From Anaeromyxobacter paludicola (GTDB taxonomy: Bacteria > Myxococcota > Myxococcia > Myxococcales > Anaeromyxobacteraceae), in assembly GCF_023169965.1 (NCBI RefSeq), contig NZ_AP025592.1:806001-870000 (forward strand): a DNA stretch of 64,000 nt. Direction: 5' to 3'. Shown here in pieces: positions 55,854 through 64,000 of the stretch. Position numbers and translations under genes: made by a program. Position 1 is the first letter of the stretch; each line of letters starts with the position of its first letter. The notes under the pieces were generated by a model. The model saw only the letters and a list, made by a program, of their open reading frames with translations. It ran no database searches and was not told the origin of the DNA.

Positions 55854-58589
55854 CTACCCCACCTGCGCCAGCGAGAGCCGCTGGGCCCAGCGCTCCGCCA
55901 GCGCCTCCGCGGCGGCGGCGTGCTCGGGGCGGGCGAGCTCCGGGTCGCCGGCGACCAGGGCGAACGCCTCCTCCCGGGCCTCGTCGAGGATGGCCTCGTC
56001 CCGGTAGAGGTCCGCCACCTCGAGGAAGCGCTGCCCCGACTGGCGGGTGCCGAGGAGCTCGCCGGGGCCGCGCAGCTTCAGATCGACCCGGGCGATCTCG
56101 AAGCCGTCCTGGGTGGCGGCCATGGCCTCGAGCCGCTCGCGCGCCTCGTCCCCGGCCTTCTTGAAGTGGGCGATGAGGAGGCAGTGGCTCTTCGCCGCCC
56201 CGCGCCCGACCCGACCGCGGAGCTGGTGCAGCTGGGAGAGCCCGAACCGCTCGGCGTGCTCCACGATCATCACCGAGGCGTTCGGGACGTCCACGCCCAC
56301 CTCGATGACGGTGGTGGCCACCAGGATCCGCAGCTCGCCGGAGCGGAACCGGCCCATCACCGCGTCCTTCTCCTCGGCCTTGAGCTTGCCGTGCAGCAGG
56401 CCGACCGGGTGCGGCGCGAAGAGCTTCGCGATCTCCGCCGCGCCGCTGGTCGCGTCGGCGAGGTCGCTCTTCTCCGACTCGGCCACCAGCGGGTAGACCA
56501 CGTACACCTGCCGGCCGGCGTCGAGCTCGCCGCGAGCGACCTGGTAGGCCTTGCGCCGCTGCGAGTCGCCGAACACCGCCGTCTCGACCGGGGTCCGGCC
56601 GGGCGGGAGCTCGGTGATCTTCGACTGGTCGAGGTCGCCGTAGAAGGCGAGCGCGAGGGTGCGGGGGATGGGCGTGGCGGTCATGACGAGCACGTCCGGC
56701 CGCCGCCCCTTCCCGATGAGCCCGGCCCGCTGCAGCACGCCGAAGCGGTGCTGCTCGTCCACCACCACGAGGCCGAGCCGCTCGAAGGAGACGTCCTCCT
56801 CGAGCAGGGCGTGGGTGCCGACGGCGATGCGCGCCCTCCCCTCCGCCACCGCCTGCCGCACCGCCTTCTGGCCCTTGCCGCGAGCCTGCGAGGTGACGAG
56901 CGCCACCTCCACCCCGGAGCCCTCGAGCCAGCCCGAGAGCGTGCGCGCGTGCTGGGCGGCCAGGATCTCGGTCGGCGCCATGAGCGCCACCTGGTAGCCC
57001 GAGCCGACGGCGAGCATCGCGGCCGCGAAGGCGACCGCGGTCTTCCCGGAGCCGACGTCGCCCTGGAGGAGCCGGTTCATCGGCTCGGGGCGCCCCATGT
57101 CGGCGGCGATCTCGCCGAGCGCCCGGGCCTGGGCGGCGGTGAGCGTGAACGGCAGCCGGGACACCGCCCGCGCGAGCGCGTCCGGCCCGGCGGCGAAGGC
57201 GATCCCGCTCTCCTGGCGCACGCCCTGCCGCTTGCGGGCGAGGGCGAGCTGCAGGAAGAAGAGCTCCTCGAAGATGAGCCGGCGGAAGGGGGCGCTGCCG
57301 CGGGCCGCGGCGGCGGCGAGGTCGGCGCCGGGCTCCGGGAAGTGGATGGCGCGGAGCGCCTCGGCCCGGCCGGCGAGGCCGCGCCGGCTGCGCACCGCAG
57401 CCGGGAGATCGTCCACCGCCTGCCCGGCGTACTCGTCGCAGAGCCGCTTCATCAGCTTGCGCAGCGCCGGGTGCTGGTAGTCGGCCGGGCCGGGGTAGAC
57501 GGGCACCACCCGGCCCACGTTGGCGGAGTCGCCCGCCGAGAGCTTCTCGACCTCCGGCTGCGTCATCTGCCGGGCCCCGCCGAACCCCTCCGTCACCTTG
57601 CCGGTGGCGAGGATCGACTCGCCGGCGGCGAACTGCCTGGCGCGCCAGGGGGGCGGGTTGAAGAAGACGAGCTCGAGCTTGCCGGCGCCGTCGCTCACGC
57701 CGACCTTCAGCATCGGCTTGCCGGAGCGCATCCGCTGGGTCCGGACGTAGGTCACCTGGCCCGAGGCGGTCCCCTCCGCGCCGGGCCGCAGGGCGGCGAT
57801 GGGATCGACGCGCGTCCGGTCCTGCCAGGCGCGGGGGAGGAACTCGAGCGCCTGCTCCACGGTGAGGTAGCCCCGCTCCTCGAGCAGCGCGCGGGGCGCC
57901 GGGTGGACCCGGGGGACGCGCGCGAGCGGCGTCTGCAGCAGGTGGCGCCGCTCGGCCCGCTCGGCGGCGGTGCGCGGGTCGGGGAGGATGGGCGCGGGGG
58001 CGGACGGGGGCCCGAGGGACGGCGGGACGGCGGCGGCTCCCGCGGCGGCGGGCGGGGCGCGCGTCGCCTCCCGTCGCGGCGCCGGCGGGGGGCCGACGGG
58101 AGCGGCGGGGCTGGCGGGAGCGGCGGGGCTGGCGGGAGCGGCGGGGCCGATGGGAGCGGCGGGGCTGGCGGGGCTGGCGGGGCTGGCGGATGCCGCCGGC
58201 CGCGCGCTCCGCGGGGCCGGGCCGGCGCGCGCGGCCGTGAGCCCGATGCGGGCCTTCCGCGCCAGCTCCTGCAGGTCGCCCGGGACCGGCACGAGCGCGG
58301 CGAGGTGGGCGGCGATGCGCCCGACCGCCTGCCGGCGGGCGGCGAGGTCGCGCGCCTCGAACGCGTCCCCCTCGCGGGCGAGCGCCAGGAGCTCGGGCGT
58401 GTCGGGCGCGCCGGCGGAGCGGGCGCGGGTCACGGCCCCGCGGACCAGCTCGCCGAAGCCGTGCAGGCGGGGCAGCGCGGCGAAGTCGTCGCGCACGGCG
58501 AAGCGGAGCGGCGCCACGAGCGCCTCGAGCTGGCGCCCCGGCGACTCCCGCGCCCCCTCCTGCAGGAGATCCTCCCCCCGTTCGTTCAC
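55854..58589 (-). CDS. recG: ATP-dependent DNA helicase RecG with a long N-terminal extension
   Basis: The 911-residue protein is about 200 residues longer than typical RecG. The extension includes a helical region (about 1-110) and a Pro/Ala/Ser-rich repeat. The OB-fold wedge domain and helicase core follow, with Walker A QGDVGSGKTAVAF, DEQH box VVVDEQHRFGVLQR, VMTATPIPRTLA, TTVIEVGVDVPNA and QLRGRVGRG. RecG drives fork reversal and branch migration at stalled forks. The chosen start is GTG 58589 (VNERGEDLL). It ends 32 bp upstream of pcm. Confidence 0.93.
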   Translation of the reverse strand: MNERGEDLLQEGARESPGRQLEALVAPLRFAVRDDFAALPRLHGFGELVRGAVTRARSAGAPDTPELLALAREGDAFEARDLAARRQAVGRIAAHLAALVPVPGDLQELARKARIGLTAARAGPAPRSARPAASASPASPASPAAPIGPAAPASPAAPASPAAPVGPPPAPRREATRAPPAAAGAAAVPPSLGPPSAPAPILPDPRTAAERAERRHLLQTPLARVPRVHPAPRALLEERGYLTVEQALEFLPRAWQDRTRVDPIAALRPGAEGTASGQVTYVRTQRMRSGKPMLKVGVSDGAGKLELVFFNPPPWRARQFAAGESILATGKVTEGFGGARQMTQPEVEKLSAGDSANVGRVVPVYPGPADYQHPALRKLMKRLCDEYAGQAVDDLPAAVRSRRGLAGRAEALRAIHFPEPGADLAAAAARGSAPFRRLIFEELFFLQLALARKRQGVRQESGIAFAAGPDALARAVSRLPFTLTAAQARALGEIAADMGRPEPMNRLLQGDVGSGKTAVAFAAAMLAVGSGYQVALMAPTEILAAQHARTLSGWLEGSGVEVALVTSQARGKGQKAVRQAVAEGRARIAVGTHALLEEDVSFERLGLVVVDEQHRFGVLQRAGLIGKGRRPDVLVMTATPIPRTLALAFYGDLDQSKITELPPGRTPVETAVFGDSQRRKAYQVARGELDAGRQVYVVYPLVAESEKSDLADATSGAAEIAKLFAPHPVGLLHGKLKAEEKDAVMGRFRSGELRILVATTVIEVGVDVPNASVMIVEHAERFGLSQLHQLRGRVGRGAAKSHCLLIAHFKKAGDEARERLEAMAATQDGFEIARVDLKLRGPGELLGTRQSGQRFLEVADLYRDEAILDEAREEAFALVAGDPELARPEHAAAAEALAERWAQRLSLAQVG
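58095..58195. repeat. Short GC-rich tandem repeat in the recG extension
   Basis: Units based on GGGGCTGGCGGGAGCGGC and shorter variants recur about seven times. They encode PASPAAP-type residues of the RecG linker. Perfect sub-repeats make it a candidate for length variation between strains. Confidence 0.75.
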
Positions 58590-58665
58590 GCCGCTCGAGT
58601 CTAGCGGGCGGGGGTGACAGCCGCCGTCGGGGCGCCGCGGCCCGGTCATGGCCCGGTCGGAGCCG

Positions 58666-59172
58666 CTACTCCGGCTCCGCCTCGTACTCCTCCTCGATGA
58701 ACTCCACCGAGACGATCTCGTACTTGCGGGCGCCGCCGGGGGCCTGGATGGTCACCTCGTCCCCCTCGCTCCGCCCGATGATGCCGCGGGCGATGGGGCT
58801 CGTGACGCTGATCTTCCCCTGCTTGAGGTCGGCCTCGAGCTCGCCCACGATCCGGTAGACCACCTCGTCGCCGGACTGCGAGTCGTCGAGGGTGACGGTG
58901 GCGCCGAAGACCACCCGCTCGCCCGAGAGCTTCGACACGTCGATCACCTCGGCGCGGGCGATCCAGTCCTCGACCTGGAGGATGCGCCCCTCCACGTGGG
59001 ACTGCTTGTCCTTGGCCGCGTGGTACTCGGCGTTCTCGGAGAGGTCGCCGTGGGCGCGGGCCTCGGCGATCTCCTTCACGATCTTGGGCCGCTCGACGTA
59101 CTTGAGCCGCTTCAGCTCGTCCTTGAGCCGGGCGAGGCCGGCCTTGGTCATGGGAACGCGCGCGTCAGCCAT
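58666..59172 (-). CDS. greA: Transcription elongation factor GreA
   Basis: The 168-residue protein has the N-terminal coiled coil with two acidic tip residues in DLSENAEYHAAKDKQ. The C-terminal FKBP-like domain shows VVFGATVTLDD and SPIARGIIGRSEGDEVTIQAPGG. It stimulates cleavage of backtracked RNA in RNA polymerase. ATG 59172 is used; the longer frame would extend into the leader. A hairpin with a T-run ends only 30 nt upstream of the start. Confidence 0.95.
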   Translation of the reverse strand: MADARVPMTKAGLARLKDELKRLKYVERPKIVKEIAEARAHGDLSENAEYHAAKDKQSHVEGRILQVEDWIARAEVIDVSKLSGERVVFGATVTLDDSQSGDEVVYRIVGELEADLKQGKISVTSPIARGIIGRSEGDEVTIQAPGGARKYEIVSVEFIEEEYEAEPE

Positions 59173-59202
59173 CTCGATGTCCTTCCCAGCAGATCGATGC
59201 TG

Positions 59203-59244
59203 CCAAAAAACTTTAGCGGCCGCCCCGGAGCACGGAGCGGCCGC
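59203..59244 (-). terminator. Rho-independent terminator between carB and greA
   Basis: GCGGCCGC (59216-59223) pairs with GCGGCCGC (59237-59244) across a 13-nt loop. On the minus strand it is followed by TAAAGTTTTTTGG. It would end carB transcription or act as a greA leader attenuator, since greA starts about 30 nt further on. Confidence 0.75.
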
Positions 59245-59279
59245 AACTGCGCAAATAGTGCAGGAGGGGCCCTGCCCTG

Positions 59280-62537
<3,258 letters not shown>

Positions 62538-62615
62538 GGCGGCGGAACCTAGCATGAAGCGGGGCCGTTCCGCAGCGCGGACGGCCCCGGGGGTTGAGCG
62601 GGACGGCGGAGGGGT

Positions 62616-63815
62616 CTAGCCGAGGGACTTCACCATCTCGGCCAGGCGGTCGAGCCCCTTGTCGATCTGCTCCATCGAGGTGGCGAACGAGAGGCGCATG
62701 AAGCCGGGGGCGCCGAAGGCGGAGCCGGGGACGGCCGCCACCTTGTGGGCCTCGAGGAGCTGCGCCACGAAGCGCTCGTCGTTGCCGAGCGGCTCCGCCT
62801 GCCCCGGCGCCTTGCGCGCGAGGAGCGCCCGGACGTCCGGGAAGACGTAGAACGCGCCCGAGGGCTCGTTGCACTTCACGCCCGGGATGGCGTTGAGCCG
62901 CTGGACGATGTGCTTGCGCCGGCCGTCGAAGGTCTGGCGCATCTTCTCGATCTCGGCCTCGAGCGGCAGGGTCAGGGCCGCGAGGGCGGCGTGCTGGGCG
63001 ATGGAGGAGGCGTTGGAGGTGGAGTTGTCCTGGAGCTTCTGCATCGCGCTGACGAGCGCCTGCGGGCCGGCCGTCCAGCCGATTCGCCAGCCGGTCATGG
63101 CGTAGGTCTTGGAGACCCCGTTCACGATGGCCACCTGCTCGCGCAGCGAGGGGTCGAGGTCGAGGACGTTCTCGAACTTCCCCTTGTAGACGAGCTTGTC
63201 GTAGATGTCGTCGGAGACGACGAGGATGTCCTTGCCCTTGACCGCGGCGATGACCGTCTCGAGCGTGCGGCGCGAGAACATGGCGCCGGTCGGGTTGGAG
63301 GGGCTGTTGACGATGACGGCCTTGGTGCGGGCGGTGATGGCGCCCTGGATCTGCGCCGGGGTCGGCTCGAAGTCGCTCTCCGGCCCGGTCTGGACCAGCA
63401 CCGGGGTGCCCTCGGCGAGGCGCACCATGTCGGCGTACGAGACCCAGTACGGGGTGAAGATCACCACCTCGTCGCCCGGGTTGAGGAGCGCCTGGAAGAG
63501 GTTGTAGAGGGCGTGCTTGCCGCCGCAGGAGACGAGCACCTCGGACGGCTTGTAGGCGACGCCGTGCTCGGCCTGGATGCGGGCCGCCACCGCCTCGCGG
63601 AGCTTGGGGATGCCGCCCGTGGGCGTGTACTTCGTGAACCCCGCCCCGATGGCCTTCACCGCCGCGTCCTTGATGGCCTGGGGCGTGTCGAAGTCGGGCT
63701 CGCCGGCGCCGAAGCCCACCACGTCCACGCCCTTGGCCTTGAGCTCGTTCGCCTTGGCGGTGATGGCGAGCGTGGGGGAAGGCTTCACACCGTCGAGACG
63801 CTGGGCAAGCTTCAT
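62616..63815 (-). CDS. Aspartate aminotransferase-like class I/II PLP enzyme
   Basis: The 399-residue enzyme matches the AspC/AspB-like subgroup I of class I aminotransferases. It shows GAGEPDFDTP, YTPTGGIPKLREAV and NSPSNPTGAMFSRR. The PLP Lys lies in NGVSKTYAMTGWRIGW, and GAFYVFPD and MRLSFATSMEQI lie near the end. It transfers amino groups between aspartate or glutamate and 2-oxoacids. ATG 63815 follows GAGGAGAA. It precedes carB in the direction of transcription, separated by 78 bp. Confidence 0.93.
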   Translation of the reverse strand: MKLAQRLDGVKPSPTLAITAKANELKAKGVDVVGFGAGEPDFDTPQAIKDAAVKAIGAGFTKYTPTGGIPKLREAVAARIQAEHGVAYKPSEVLVSCGGKHALYNLFQALLNPGDEVVIFTPYWVSYADMVRLAEGTPVLVQTGPESDFEPTPAQIQGAITARTKAVIVNSPSNPTGAMFSRRTLETVIAAVKGKDILVVSDDIYDKLVYKGKFENVLDLDPSLREQVAIVNGVSKTYAMTGWRIGWTAGPQALVSAMQKLQDNSTSNASSIAQHAALAALTLPLEAEIEKMRQTFDGRRKHIVQRLNAIPGVKCNEPSGAFYVFPDVRALLARKAPGQAEPLGNDERFVAQLLEAHKVAAVPGSAFGAPGFMRLSFATSMEQIDKGLDRLAEMVKSLG

Positions 63816-63941
63816 GGCCGTGGGTTCTCCTCGGGGGGGGCGTGGGGGCCGGTCGCCCGGCCTATGTGGGGAAACGGCCGACCAGATTACCCGATTCCCG
63901 CGGGACCGGGAAGCGGCTCCGAGCGGCGAGGGGCCTGGCCC

Positions 63942-64000
63942 TCAGGGGCGCTTGCCGCCCCGCTCGGCGAAGCGGGCCTTCAGGCCGGCGAGGACGTTCG
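63942..64000 (-). CDS. 3' end of a gene cut by the right edge
   Basis: The last 19 codons of a minus-strand frame, ending NVLAGLKARFAERGGKRP and a TGA at 63944-63942, are present. No family can be assigned from this piece. It is followed by 126 bp before the aminotransferase start. Confidence 0.4.
   Translation of the reverse strand, partial: NVLAGLKARFAERGGKRP

Overview
The window is very GC-rich, with strong GC3 bias, densely packed genes, many GTG starts and 4-bp ATGA/GTGA overlaps. Gene content points to a myxobacterium of the Anaeromyxobacter type (Myxococcota, formerly Deltaproteobacteria). The pointers are a Geobacter-like triheme cytochrome c7, an FHA-type sigma-54 activator next to a Hanks-type Ser/Thr kinase, and a LexA operator resembling the Myxococcus motif. 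There is no tRNA or rRNA gene, CRISPR array or insertion sequence that I can see. Most of the window is ordinary chromosome; the extreme left edge may be the end of a small accessory island.

Layout. 1-1041: two or three small unrecognised, translationally coupled minus-strand ORFs. 1042-5554: a minus-strand beta-oxidation operon (3-hydroxyacyl-CoA dehydrogenase, enoyl-CoA hydratase, two acyl-CoA dehydrogenases) ending in a MerR-type regulator. 5717-8723: rtcA, mrp and two small genes. 8829-12785: an anion permease, then an ECF sigma factor, its zinc-type anti-sigma factor and a membrane protein joining an STN domain to a bactofilin-like repeat. 12849-19507: sua5-type gene, xerD, site-2 protease, trpS, scpA, scpB, rluB, all on the minus strand. 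19611-21247: an ATP-grasp ligase overlapping a 20-residue-repeat KGG stress protein, followed by a second KGG protein. 21390-25884: glnD and a cell-wall amidase. 26028-26300: cytochrome c7. 26441-36256: mutS, an ABC1/UbiB kinase, lexA, an odd coiled-coil protein with a RelE-like C-terminus, and lon. 36342-42564: an epimerase, then a tightly coupled four-gene signalling operon (Ser/Thr kinase, TPR/membrane protein, FHA-GAF-AAA+ sigma-54 activator, lipoprotein). 42746-50167: small hypothetical genes, mutL, an acyltransferase, pgi and a fatty acid desaturase. 50191-58589: a cytochrome c lipoprotein, a MoaB/CinA-like protein, tmk, thrC, a zinc-ribbon protein, pcm and recG. 58666-64000: greA, carB, an aspartate aminotransferase and the 3' end of one more gene.

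How the genes work together. DNA maintenance is well represented (mutS, mutL, recG, lexA, xerD, scpAB), as are protein quality control (lon, pcm, site-2 protease) and nitrogen and amino-acid/nucleotide supply (glnD, carB, thrC, aspC, tmk). The most unusual neighbourhoods are the ATP-grasp/KGG-repeat pair, the kinase/FHA-sigma-54 operon, the ECF/STN/bactofilin locus and the coiled-coil RelE-like fusion. Individual oddities are a TrpS with a probable [4Fe-4S] cysteine set, a thymidylate kinase without the P-loop lysine, and a MutL with an altered endonuclease motif. All functional calls come from reading motifs by eye; no database search was run.
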